Source: Glandiceps talaboti (Eukaryota; Hemichordata; Enteropneusta; Spengelidae). Taken from it: a stretch of DNA of 64,000 nt. The stretch lies in the NCBI RefSeq assembly GCF_964340395.1, contig NC_135558.1:12566001-12630000 (forward strand), written 5' to 3'. The first letter of the stretch is position 1; each line of letters begins with the position of its first letter. Both the position numbers and the translations under genes were made by a program. Shown in pieces: positions 1-9,766 of this stretch. The notes below the pieces were generated by a model, which saw nothing but the letters and a program-made list of their open reading frames with translations, made no database searches and had not been told where the DNA came from.

Positions 1-250
1 ACTGTCCACAGAAACTGTAGCTAGCATTATATCCGGTCATGTCCCTCCGTAAAGTGGTATAGTCCATGATGCCATGTACTAGTGTCAGTACTTTCCACAG
101 AAACTAGCTAGCTTTGTATCATGTCATGTCCTTCCTTAAAGTGGTATAGTCCATGATGCCATGTACTAGCGCCAGTACTTTCCACAGAAACTGTAGCTAG
201 CTTTGTATCCTGTCATGTCCCTCCTTAAAGTGGTATAGTCCATGTCAGCA
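1..250. repeat. Tandem repeat of about 88 bp, cut by the window edge
   Basis: About 2.7 copies of a unit containing 'ttccacagaaact', 'gtcatgtcc' and 'aaagtggtatagtccatg'. Successive 'ccatg' anchors lie near 64, 151 and 240, giving a period of 87-89 bp. The left end is outside the window. No coding frame is credible. Confidence 0.8.
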
Positions 251-298
251 AACTATTGAACCCTTCAAATAATTGATATTACCATGTACCCTCCAGCA

Positions 299-452
299 GC
301 AGGCCCTCAAAGCCAATTTGACGCACCACTGACATACACAATTTCTAGTGGGATACCAAAATTTAGTGTTCCCCAATCTCACAAGAAATGCCAGTTTTTC
401 TGATTTTGACTCGCAACAACAAAGTTTGGCTATCATTAGAGGGCACACTGCC
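299..452 (+). mobile_element. MITE-like repeat, copy 1 ('gagggcacact' family)
   Basis: About 150 bp closely matching the copies at 18011-18188 and 53543-53710. Shared blocks are 'gccaatttgac', 'caccactga', 'acacaatttctag', 'ttggtgttcccc'-like and 'agagggcacact'. The 5' terminal repeat is degraded here. The short open frame read in this element is repeat-derived. Confidence 0.7.
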
Positions 453-1203
453 CACTAGCCATAGTGGTGCAAGATGTTATGTGATAACTTAGATAATCAT
501 CAGTTTAACAAATGGGGTGTCAAGGGGATAGCGCCCTCACAGACCAGTCTTTGTAGTCATAGAGGTTGTGAAATGGCTGTGGTCTGTATTTCAGGGGCCT
601 ACAATAATGTTTACTAGATACAATGCCAAACTTTATATATATATAAATAACATATTTATTATGTAGAATGTAGCCAGGTACTGCACTAGCTGCAAGTGGA
701 ACATTTAAAAAAAATATGTTTTGTTTAAAAATAGGTACAATAATATTGAATACTGTGAATTGTATCACATCACCCGTGGATAAATGTATTTTGTAGCTGG
801 AGACACATTAAATCAAATGAAAATGATTATTGGGTCCACACCTATAAATCAGCACCCTCAACGGCGATCACAATTTCAAGCTGTTTCTGTACCACTGGTT
901 AACATGTACAATGTCTAATTATTGGTATTTTAACAATTTTCAGTGAATACATTGTTGGTTTGTCTGGTCAAAAAATGATACTTACGTTACACCAGTAGTT
1001 TTACCAGGGTGACAGATTCAAAACCGAGCTTTTGCTCAAGATATAAACTTGGTCGCTACACTACCTACAGATAATACTGACCACTAATTAACAGATACAA
1101 TATCTTTTTATTAGTAATTGGTCAATCTTTAGTCAATATACCTCTGGTTATTTGATGAAAACAAAATATCCCAGTTGCAGCTAGTGCAGTTAAGAACACC
1201 GGG

Positions 1204-1251
<48 letters not shown>

Positions 1252-1290
1252 TACAATCAAAGAAACGAAGAATACCATGATACAAGGATG
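453..1290. other. Intergenic, no gene seen; possible degraded inverted repeat
   Basis: No coding exon recognised. 'gcactagctgcaa' at about 681-693 recurs inverted at about 1173-1185 ('ttgcagctagtgc'), and flanking AT-rich sequence also matches loosely, so a decayed foldback element of about 500 bp is possible. A (TA)n tract runs from 1209 to 1248. Confidence 0.4.
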
Positions 1291-1294
1291 GAGA

Positions 1295-1648
1295 GATTAA
1301 AAGTGGCCATATATGGATGAGGATTGTGAATTTATCTTTGATTTTTAATTTATAAAACAATTTTATCATGGCTTCCTATTTGAAGAATTGATGTTAAACA
1401 ACATTGATAAAGTCAGTATTTGTAACTCAATACATTGCAAAACACTAAAAAAAACTGTGTTAAAGTTTGTTATTGCACGTAATATAACAAACATTTTGCA
1501 CATTTATTAATCTTTAGCTTTTGCCATTTATTAAGTTACAAACACAGACTTGGTCACTGTAGTTTCACGTTGATTTTTCATATAGGAAGTCAAGATAAAA
1601 TAGTTTTATAAATCCCCAATCCTCATCTATATGACCACTTTAAAGTGT
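1295..1648. mobile_element. Foldback (long inverted repeat) element
   Basis: The left arm (about 1297-1385: 'aaagtggccatat', 'gatgaggattg', 'tttataaaacaattttatc') is inverted in the right arm (about 1560-1645: 'aatccccaatcctcatctat', 'atgaccactttaaag'). No transposase frame is present. A related single arm appears at about 51100-51175 in an XPR1 intron, so this is a dispersed family. Confidence 0.7.
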
Positions 1649-1879
1649 TTGTACTAGACTTAGCCGGTGCAAAATTGTTTGTGCCTAGAAGGGGGTGATC
1701 CCGGTCTCTTTCAGATGTGCTACCCTAATAGTGTATTTCAGACTGTTTAGTGTATAATTTTTGTAAATAGTTCTACTGAAATGAAACTTAAAAGATTGCG
1801 CCAAGGTGCTGTAAATTTGTGCACAGCAATATATTTATATGCTTTGCTCAGAACAATGACAATGTATTAAAAGTGTAAT

Positions 1880-2015
1880 CATTGCAAATCAGGTCAAAGG
1901 TTAATATATTCATTGTCATAGTTACAAATCAGGTCAAAGTATTCATTGTCATAGTTGCAAATCAGGTGAAAAGTTAATGTATTCATTGTCATAGTTACAA
2001 ATTAGGTCAAAGGTC
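1880..2015. repeat. Tandem repeat, about 40-45-bp unit
   Basis: Three to four imperfect copies of 'caaatcaggtcaaagg', then 'ttaat', then 'attcattgtcatagtt'. Confidence 0.75.
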
Positions 2016-3785
2016 ATTATTTTGTTGTTGAAATTTTAAAATGTACATACTGGGATTAACCATATAAACTATTTGTCTGGATGGATTATAAAATTTGCAA
2101 TAAATATGCGTTTTTTGATTTGGGAATCCTGTACCTTATCCATTGTGGATGTCAAAAGGAAGGGTATTTTTTTTTAAAAATTGATGGTTATCAATTTTAT
2201 GTACAGAGTATTTCTGGAGAACTCCTTTTATGTTAATTTTTTGGTTTGTATTTGTACATGTTACAATTGTCATGCAAATGTGTCGTGTTCATACATGTAT
2301 TTGTCAAAGTTCAGTATGGTTTTGAAAATGTGAAGTAAATTTATTTAGGGAAAACTGAAAAACTGACTGGGGTAAATTTTCAATGTCTGTTATAGGAAGG
2401 GAATAATATTCTCAGTTGGCAAAACTAGTTTGCCACTCGCAGGTACAGACTCGGTATTGTTGACACTGAACCAAAGTGAGTGAATGAACGTATCTGGGCA
2501 CTGTCGTCAGATTTGTGCAACATCTTCAAACTGATCTGTTGGTCATTGTTTTCAAATGAAGAAATCCTCCCAAGCAAGTTTACTGATGTACTGATATACA
2601 AATAGTCGTATTGAAATAATGCCACTGAAGTTGATGTGTTCAACAAGCATGTTTTGTTTTTTTTCTTTGTATGGTGGAACAAAAACGTGGGTTGGGTGGT
2701 AGGGACACACACAAAAATAAATCATTATTACAGTCAACTGAAATACCATTTGTGGAATGTCCCAGTGTGACCATGAGGAGCAGTTTTCAAGTGTGCTCAA
2801 TATATTTATATGTATACATGCATGTTGCATATGAAGCAATAGTCCAGTATACTGTACAACCATGCAAGAAGTTTGCCCCTTTTCCAATAGCGCCCTCTAG
2901 TGTTTCTGTCTGTGCAATGAAATACTGTAATTGAGGAGTCCTATGCACAGGCATGATACTGGTAGTTGTTGCAGTGATGTGTAACCTTTGTGCAAAAAAT
3001 GTTATTCACTGTAATAATGTAAAAATACTGCACTGCATCACCACCAGAGGTCGCTATTTGAAAATGGTTATTCTATGGACAGATTCTGTGAAGTGTCTTC
3101 TCTCCCACCTCTAAATATTGGTATCACTTTTAAAACTGTCCATGAACTCACCTGACCTCCCATCTCTTGACTGTAAATGTCACATAAAAATTGGTTGGTT
3201 ATGTCATGACGTATGTAAATTTTCAGCATTGAAAAATACATAGACCCTGTGTAGGGTCTGATAAATACGACTTGAATATGGTGCAATAACATTTTGTGTA
3301 GCATCAAACCATTTGTGTGGTTGTTGCTTTGAATCATAATAAAAAGTGATTGGGATACTAAACGTTGTCTTGTATGTTGATTACATTCTGTACAACTCCA
3401 CTAATCTCAAAACATGTTTATTGTCTTGTCAGTATAATAAACACATCTGGATATTTTGAGAATGAGAATACCTTGCAGAGTTATGCTTGCTTTGTAAAAA
3501 GTTGCTGCTGCAACCATGCAGAGAACTTACAAGATACAAAAATGTTCTTACAGTCCTATCCCACTGCATAAAGTTAAGGTTCTAAATTTAATTGTCAATC
3601 TCTATGCCAGTATTGTCCTCCTGGGAAGCAACCTTGAGTTGAAAATCAAAACAATTCCCTAGCACCGAAATACAACTTTATTGCCAGATATCCCTGATTG
3701 CACTGAAGGATATAGTAAACTTCCTAAGTAGTCTGATTAACTTGGTACTACCAGACTAAGTTTATGTACCAGAAGTACTTCAGGT
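2016..3785. other. Intergenic, no gene or RNA recognised
   Basis: Unique-looking AT-rich sequence. The longest open frames (95-111 codons near 2425-2890) are overlapping, on opposite strands, and show no protein-like composition or splice context. A distal UTR of an unseen neighbour cannot be excluded. Confidence 0.5.
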
Positions 3786-3790
3786 TGAAA

Positions 3791-3873
3791 CTGACTTCTC
3801 AGATGCCAACGTGGAATCATTGTTATCATACGGTAATTCCAGCTAGTTGATTTGGTATCATCATTGATGTCAA
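3791..3873 (-). ncRNA. Box C/D snoRNA, copy A, downstream of RPL5
   Basis: Same sequence as the five RPL5-intronic copies, in the RPL5 sense orientation, but lying past the RPL5 stop (4272) and its AATAAA (4186-4191). Box C AUGAUGA maps to 3858-3864. D' guide AGCUGGAAUUACCG is followed by AUGA, and a CUGA box D is preceded by the guide CCACGUUGGCAU. Flanks UUGAC and GUCAG can form a 5-bp terminal stem. Whether it is transcribed (read-through, a 3' UTR intron or its own promoter) cannot be told from sequence; it could be a silent duplicate. Confidence 0.75.
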
Positions 3874-4170
3874 GTTTGTATTCAGTTTCTATTTGGGCCG
3901 TCTACTTTGGGGTAAACCCTGGCCCAGAGACGTTGCCATCTGACCCCACACATACTGGCTCACCAGTGTCCTAGTGAACAATATTGTCAAGTCAGATGTC
4001 AAAATATCTTGGCAAGCCCAGTTTTTCCAGCAACATTTTTGAGGTCTGGACCCCCCCCCCCCCCCCCCCCCAATTTTCAGAGCTGGTTCTGCCAACAGGA
4101 GCAAATGATACCAGAGAGAACATAACCTCAGATTAAAGTAAAATCAAAAGACTGATAACATATACTGTAC
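3874..4170. other. RPL5 downstream flank with poly-C tract
   Basis: An uninterrupted run of about 20 C lies at about 4050-4071. No exon recognised. Cleavage of the RPL5 transcript is expected near 4165-4180. Confidence 0.5.
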
Positions 4171-4185
4171 ATTGCCAAAGGTTGT

Positions 4186-4191
4186 TTTATT
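4186..4191 (-). terminator. RPL5: RPL5 polyadenylation signal AATAAA
   Basis: AATAAA on the minus strand about 80 nt after the RPL5 stop codon. It gives the short 3' UTR usual for ribosomal protein mRNAs. Confidence 0.7.
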
Positions 4192-4271
4192 TTTCAATTT
4201 TGACAACATAATATTAATGATTCTCTCTTTCTTGTACCATTCAAATACAGTGTCTTTACATATTGATATTT

Positions 4272-4362
4272 CTATTCCGCCTCTTGGGCTCTTAGGAAGG
4301 ACGCCTTTTTCTGCTTAACACGGTCTTTACGTTGTGCCAATGACAGCTTCTTGCGATTCCAC
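4272..4362 (-). CDS. RPL5: RPL5 exon 7 (residues 265-294, stop)
   Basis: 91 nt. It encodes [20 protein letters not shown] and ends SFLRAQEAE before TAG. Confidence 0.95.
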
Positions 4363-7300
4363 CTGTTGGAGTGTAAAAATTAATGGTCATACAAAATTTT
4401 TCATTTACGGAAAACACCTAAGGTATGTGTCATTCAAACTCAGGTTTTGAATTTTAGTATTTCTTCTCACAGTTGCAAAGACTACACCACCATGTGTCCA
4501 AGGAAACCATAATTTACATGGTCATTGTAATTACAACGTACAAGATTATTTCAGATTTCAGTACTTCATGTTTTCGAGACACAAGATATCATGGTTATAT
4601 GAATATGAATATCCATGGGGGTATTTTGTTCAGAGCTGTGAAACAAACTGACTTCTCAGATGCCAACGTGGAATCATTTTGTTATCATACGGTAATTCCA
4701 GCTAGTTGATTTGGTATCATCATTGATGCATTTGTCAGTCATCAAAATTCAATTCAATTCAAAAGGGAAAGACATCAGAATTATCTAATTTTCAACATGG
4801 TAAAAATATTTTGTGAACAAATTACGGTTTGAGCATGTGTGTGCGTGTGTGTGTGTGTGTGTATGGATGTATGTATTTATGTATTCATGCAAGTACATAT
4901 GTACATAGAGAAATACAAATACATAAATCATAGAAACGCCATACCTCTTGGTTTTAACTTCCTTCTTTTCTTTTGGTTGATGGGTGGGATCTTCCCTAAT
5001 AGCAGCATGTGCTTTTTTGTACATTTCTTCCACCTAGTAAAAGATTGGTAGATAAGAGAATCATATTAGGAGACTAGCCAACCATGTCAACCATACACAG
5101 CGTTTCAGTGTATCACACCAATGAAGGGTTTTCATTCTATCAATTTATTCTTCCTGGTGTTGATATCAATACTTGGGAGTCAGTAATTCTCAGTACTTGA
5201 AATAGAATTTTATCACTTCGGTGTGTTGTAAAAATAATGAATATTGAACTTCTTCATCAACATACTGACTTCCACCCCATGCATGTGTGCGACTTCTTCA
5301 ATTTTGACCCTCTAGCATGAGGTAAAATGCTATTGAGGGTATAACATTTTGGGCACGATATCAACTGTGGGGGTAAGCACTACATAATTAGTATCTATCA
5401 TCAATAGACAGCTTGGATGATTCATTTTTTCACAGCACTATTAATGATGATATTTCAGTCATTACACGAACTCTGGCTTTTGGTTGAGTAGTTTTGCACC
5501 GAGAGATATTGAAAAACTTGACTGAGAAATGCAACCTAGTGGGATCTGAGCAGTATAATGATTGAGGCAGAACTTAAGTGGATCATGAACAAACTTAATA
5601 TGTAGAACTCTACAATAAAACTGACTTCTCAGATGCCAACGTGGAATCATTGTTATCATACGGTAATTCCAGCTAGTTGATTAGGTATCATCATTGATGT
5701 GTCAGTTAGCTGATGATAAATTTTGATAATCTACTTTCACACTCCATGACAAAAATACACACACTGCCACTCCAGAAGTGCAATACACAAAGAAATTCAA
5801 ATCCACTTGTTCTTCTTGCTATCAGATATTATCACAAAACCAGAAAGACCATAGAGTTTCAATTCGGCAGACATCTCACACAACAAAATTGTTACGATTC
5901 ACACAAACAAAATACAGGCATTCTCACGACCAGTGCCAGTCTTACGGAACACAGTGTATCGCTTGAAATCCACTCTTGACCAACTGTCGATAAATTCAAG
6001 GACACCAAGACGCAATGTTTATAAGAGCTTTCTAACATTTTTACAATGATCTACTATTTGTTCCTGTTTAGCACCACAGAACATTATCTCATATTGGATT
6101 TTGGCGCCATACAAATTTTTTTGATTGATTGATTGATTCTAAATTTCCAACTTACATCATCTGGATTAATTCCTAGTTTGATGTACTGTGAAAACTGTTT
6201 TTTGTATGCATCTTCATCTTCCTCCTGCAGTTCTTTCATGTAGTCACTGACATGACCACCAAAGATGTGTTTACGATGGATTTCTGCGTCGAGTTCGCCT
6301 GAATCTTGGTTATAGCCAGGGAAACGCTTTGAACTACAGAGTTAAGGAAAACATCAGTCAGTTGGAAACACTTATTTGATAGAGGTTAAAATTGTGGAAA
6401 CTCGCAAGTGAAATGATTTCTCAGATGCCAACGTGGAATCATTATTATCATACGGTAATTCCAGCTAGTTGATTATGTATCATCACTGATATCGTGTCAC
6501 TACTATAGTAACCTTAACTTTGTAGCATTCTACAAAATAAAGTTAAAAAAAAAATTATTTCTGACATTTTCATATGATATATCGCAAACCCCTACCCCAC
6601 CTACCCTATATAAATGCTTTGGTTTACAATAATGTGAATCGTGTATTCTGAATGTTAAATCTGTCTTCAGTACAAGCTTCTTTATGTGAAAAGTGAAACC
6701 CTTACATCACTGTACAAATTGCAAGCAACTCTACCTGTGAGGCATATCTAATCCACCATCAACAGCACCTTTGAGAACTCCAAAGATCTTGGCACCAGTT
6801 GTTGTACGTGCTAATCCAACATCCAGAAAACAACGGAAAGATCCCGGTTTGCCATCTTCATTCTCAACATAGTATTCCTCACCGGTGACTTCTTCCACAC
6901 CTTGGTAGATCTCAGCAAGATTGTATTTAGTCAGAAGCTGGGCAATACAAAACATAAAATATGTATTAATTTTTGAGACACTTGATACAAAACAATTTCA
7001 AGTTTTAAGACTCTTTTTCGGAGACAAAAGTTATGACAGTAAAAATCTTCAGTGTCTATTGAGAAATTGCTTGGAAATGTAAAACTAGAGGATGTAAAAC
7101 TGACTTCTCAGATGCCAACGTGGAATCATTTTGTTATCATACGGTAATTCCAGCTAGTTGATTTGGTATCATCATTGATGCATTTGTCAGTAGTCACAGT
7201 GTGGGACTGTACATGCTTCATACAATTGGGGGAAAAATAACAATTACCAGATTTCTGGCCTAGACTTATCTCTGTGCATACAGTTGTTGTCATACTGCAC

Positions 7301-9603
7301 AGCTATGTGAAGTTGTATGCTTGGTAACACAATGGTGTTTTACAGAACCATTTGCAAGTTTTTTGTGTTTAAAAAAACAAAACAATTTGCTAGTTTACTT
7401 ACACGGCGAGCCATCAACAAACCAGTACAGTAGGCAGCAGCGTAGTTTGTCAACCCGACCTTCACACCATAGCGAGGGAGTTCATGTGCATATGCGGCAC
7501 AAATGATGATGTCTCCCTCAATTCTGGCGTATGCTACCTGAAATCAACATCACAAAGCAAACGTGAAATACAATAATTGTGGCTAGACGTGTACACTTGT
7601 ATACGACATTAGACAACATTTCTTTTTGTGGGTCAAAATGATGAAACCTGGGTTTTTCTTGCAGGTCTTCACAGAGTAAGGGATACGGGAACACACAATT
7701 GCATCAAATTGGCTAACAGACACTTGTGGGTAGTACCAGCCAGTCAGAAGCATGCAAGTACAAATCTATCAGTCTTACAGTCCTCCATCCCTACCTTATT
7801 AGCACCATCTTACTATGCTACATGCCTCATCTTTATAACATGTCTTCAAATAATACTTTCTGATTCGTTGGTTTATATATGGCTATATCTGTTGTCAAAA
7901 CTAACACTGTTAAAACCAACGACTCAATATTTGAAGCCGATAGTAGAAGCAGACTTCTCAGATGCCAACGTGGAATCATTGTTATCATACGGTAATTCCA
8001 GCTAGTTGATTTGGTATCATCATTGATGCATTTCTACATACAAATGTACTCTACAAATACGTCTCTTAGACTAGTCGCTTGGAGGACTTGATGCTTTACC
8101 AAAACTATTTTATGAAACAACATAGTGAAGTATCGTAAGGTCATGTAACTTACCTGGCATATGATGTCCTTATTAGTAAACCTAACAATTAATCTGTACT
8201 TGGGGGTGTTGTACTTGTTCTTCTCCTGGAAAATTAGGCGTTTACGAGCAAAGAAATCGGTTTTTCCTTCCCTCCTACGGCGGAATTTCACTTGGTATCT
8301 TTTAAAGTAAGCCTTGTTCTTGACCACTTTCACAAACCCCTACAGGGAGAAATGAAGTGTAGACACTCAGGTTTGGGGTAAGTTTTCATTGCAATAGTTG
8401 TTACCATGTTAAACCATAGGCGTTAAAAAATGCGAAATGCAAAATGCTGTGATGCATTGCTACAAGTACTGTTGTCGATTTTGACTGGATCTGGGTACTT
8501 TTGAAGAACATTTCCTGGGTCTTGAAGGGCCCCGTTATTGATGTTGGCGTGAGGAGACATCAATTTTTGGGGGCAGGTATTTTAAATGTGTAATTCAGCA
8601 GAAAATTCACCCGACTTTACAAGGCAGATCTGCCTTGCGGCCATCTTTTTGTGATAGTCTACACCCCCCCCCCCCCCCAAAAAAAAAAAAAAAAAAACTT
8701 TATTAAAACACCTCAAAATCATAATGAAATGACACAAATATTTGAGCTAAGGCACTGTAGCATCTCAGTACATAGTCTGGATGCCAACAACATTTGGAGG
8801 TAAATCGTGTCAATACCATAGGAATGAGACTACTCAGCACCATATTACACATTACATTCAAGTTTATGCTAACCCAATAAAGAACTCATATTATGATCAC
8901 CTTTCTAAATGATCTTAAATGATCGACCAAAAACAATAATACGTGTACTTAAATTTTAACAAATACATGTAGTTCTTGAACTTATGGCACCTTCACCATG
9001 CCCTCTCGTTTGGCGTTCTAACTTCTAGATCAGCTTATTTACTAGCAAGGAGGTACCAGTTTGTCTGTGTTTTGTTGGCACAGGAGAACTGGAGTGCGTT
9101 TACCACGGGGGAAAAACTTATAGTGCATGTCCAGTATTGCATTCTTATAACATTAAAAATTACCATGGCCATGACTGTGAAATCATCTGCTACACGTAAA
9201 AACGACCACGTGGAACTTGTATCACTGGAAGTTTGCCGTCTATCAAATCAGTCGTAATTGACAGGATGTTTGGGCAAGGCTAGGGCAATTTTGACGTGAC
9301 GGACGGTTGTAAATGGGTTGTCACTGTTTAAGTCATTTTCCTCAGAGAAAATGACATTTATTATGTAAATGGCCATCGTACATGGGTGCCTTCCTATATA
9401 AACTTGTGACCAACACACTTGCATATGTCCTACGATCATGCCTTATGTCCGCCATTTTGGATTACAGTCAGCAAAAATGTACTTTTTAAATCGCATCCAT
9501 CTGCAAGAAATATTACGGAATGTATCGAAAAGATCAAGGTAAACTAAGAAATGATATATATATTTTCTATCCTCTATGTTATTTTTTTTCTTCGCCTTAC
9601 CAT
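4272..9603 (-). CDS. RPL5: 60S ribosomal protein L5 (uL18), complete, 7 coding exons
   Basis: Minus-strand join of 9601-9603, 8154-8339, 7403-7537, 6735-6937, 6156-6333, 4945-5033 and 4272-4362. All junctions are GT-AG, and the total is 885 nt, 294 residues plus stop (vertebrate proteins are about 297). The product opens [19 protein letters not shown] and shows the L5 hallmarks [30 protein letters not shown] and the basic C-terminal tail [14 protein letters not shown]5 binds 5S rRNA and, with RPL11, forms the 5S RNP that docks on the central protuberance of the large subunit; free 5S RNP also restrains MDM2 in animals. As in vertebrates, the first coding exon holds only the ATG. Introns 2 to 6 each carry one copy of a box C/D snoRNA. 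The start is fixed by the family N-terminus. Identification is secure. Confidence 0.97.
4648..4739 (-). ncRNA. Box C/D snoRNA, copy B, RPL5 intron 6
   Basis: Box C AUGAUGA, the 14-nt 18S guide, C'-like AAUGAUU, the second guide CCACGUUGGCAU and box D CUGA are all intact. It carries two extra U between D' and C' (UAACAAAAUGAUU), a change shared only with copy E, so B and E are the closest pair. The 3' end lies about 285 nt before the intron's acceptor. Confidence 0.88.
4838..4862. repeat. (GT)n microsatellite in RPL5 intron 6
   Basis: A run of GT dinucleotides next to copy B. The open frames across it are spurious. Confidence 0.85.
4945..5033 (-). CDS. RPL5: RPL5 exon 6 (residues 236-264)
   Basis: 89 nt, reading [20 protein letters not shown] and then a lysine-rich stretch. 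Donor gtatgg. The AG left over joins G of exon 7 to make arginine. Confidence 0.93.
5621..5707 (-). ncRNA. Box C/D snoRNA, copy C, RPL5 intron 5
   Basis: Box C at 5688-5694 and box D at 5629-5632, with both guides intact. Flanks CUGAC (5') and GUCAG (3') form a perfect 5-bp terminal stem, the best of the set. It lies about 590 nt upstream of the intron 5 acceptor, far from the usual 70-90 nt for splicing-coupled C/D snoRNAs. Confidence 0.9.
6156..6333 (-). CDS. RPL5: RPL5 exon 5 (residues 176-235)
   Basis: 178 nt. It encodes [20 protein letters not shown] at the start and [17 protein letters not shown] at the end, then gtaag. Confidence 0.93.
6414..6492 (-). ncRNA. Box C/D snoRNA, copy D, RPL5 intron 4 (most diverged)
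   Basis: Box C is GUGAUGA and the spacer is AUACAUAAUC rather than AUACCAAAUC. The 18S guide and CCACGUUGGCAU-CUGA are unchanged. Box D lies about 85 nt before the acceptor at 6334-6335, the spacing favoured by mammalian intronic C/D snoRNAs, so this may be the founding or main functional copy. Confidence 0.9.
6735..6937 (-). CDS. RPL5: RPL5 exon 4 (residues 109-175)
   Basis: 203 nt, ends in phase 2. It begins [11 protein letters not shown] and contains [18 protein letters not shown]. The AG at its end joins T from exon 5 to make serine. Confidence 0.95.
7100..7190 (-). ncRNA. Box C/D snoRNA, copy E, RPL5 intron 3
   Basis: All boxes and both guides are intact. It shares the UU insertion and the 5' flank GACAAAUGCAUCA with copy B. 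The 3' end lies about 160 nt before the acceptor. Confidence 0.9.
7403..7537 (-). CDS. RPL5: RPL5 exon 3 (residues 64-108)
   Basis: 135 nt, phase 0 at both ends. It reads [20 protein letters not shown] at the start and ends LLMARR before gtaagt. Confidence 0.95.
7950..8032 (-). ncRNA. Box C/D snoRNA, copy F, RPL5 intron 2
   Basis: The core is identical to copies A and C (UAACAAUGAUU between D' and the second guide). The terminal stem is poor: the 3' flank reads GUCUGC and the 5' flank has no match. It lies about 410 nt before the acceptor. Confidence 0.87.
8154..8339 (-). CDS. RPL5: RPL5 exon 2 (residues 2-63)
   Basis: 186 nt, phase 0 at both ends. Acceptor ...cctgtag, donor gtaagt. It encodes the basic N-terminal 5S-rRNA-binding region, ending FTNKDIICQ. 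Confidence 0.95.
8340..9600 (-). other. RPL5: RPL5 intron 1, no snoRNA copy
   Basis: The only RPL5 intron without the snoRNA: no box C / box D pair with the shared guides is present. It holds a mixed poly-C/poly-A tract (8664-8697). No exon recognised. Confidence 0.7.
9447..9458 (-). promoter_or_regulatory. RPL5: YY1-like motif in RPL5 intron 1
   Basis: Reads AAAATGGCGGAC in gene sense, about 220 nt after the inferred start site. AAnATGGCGGC-type YY1 elements shortly downstream of the start are common in animal ribosomal protein genes. Motif match only. Confidence 0.5.
9601..9603 (-). CDS. RPL5: RPL5 coding exon 1 (ATG only)
   Basis: Reads ...gtcaccATG followed directly by gtaag. The good Kozak context (acc before ATG) and phase 0 match exon 2, which begins GGG TTT GTG. 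Confidence 0.9.
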
Positions 9604-9678
9604 GGTGACTTGTTTCAGTCCCCGAAAGTTGAGGACCTCACGGGTAGCTTCGGCTAGAGGCTGATAGCTGCGAAAAAG
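9604..9678 (-). promoter_or_regulatory. RPL5: RPL5 5' UTR with 5'TOP-like start
   Basis: Upstream of the ATG the minus strand reads TTCTTTTTCGC, and a C at 9678 begins CTTTTTCG, the C-plus-pyrimidine tract of TOP mRNAs. The implied 5' UTR is about 75 nt. TOP starts bring growth (mTOR/LARP1)-controlled translation in animals. The start site is inferred, not measured. Confidence 0.6.
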
Positions 9679-9766
9679 AACTATTGCTATCTGCGCATGC
9701 CCAGCTATGCCTCGTTCTCGAGTTCTGGGAGTTCAGGGTCTGAGATGTACTGTACTAAGTAATAGT

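Noticed and set aside
3791-3873. snoRNA-like repeat read on the plus strand
   Set aside because: The plus strand has no RUGAUGA ... CUGA arrangement; the boxes and the 18S guide complementarity exist only on the RPL5 sense strand.
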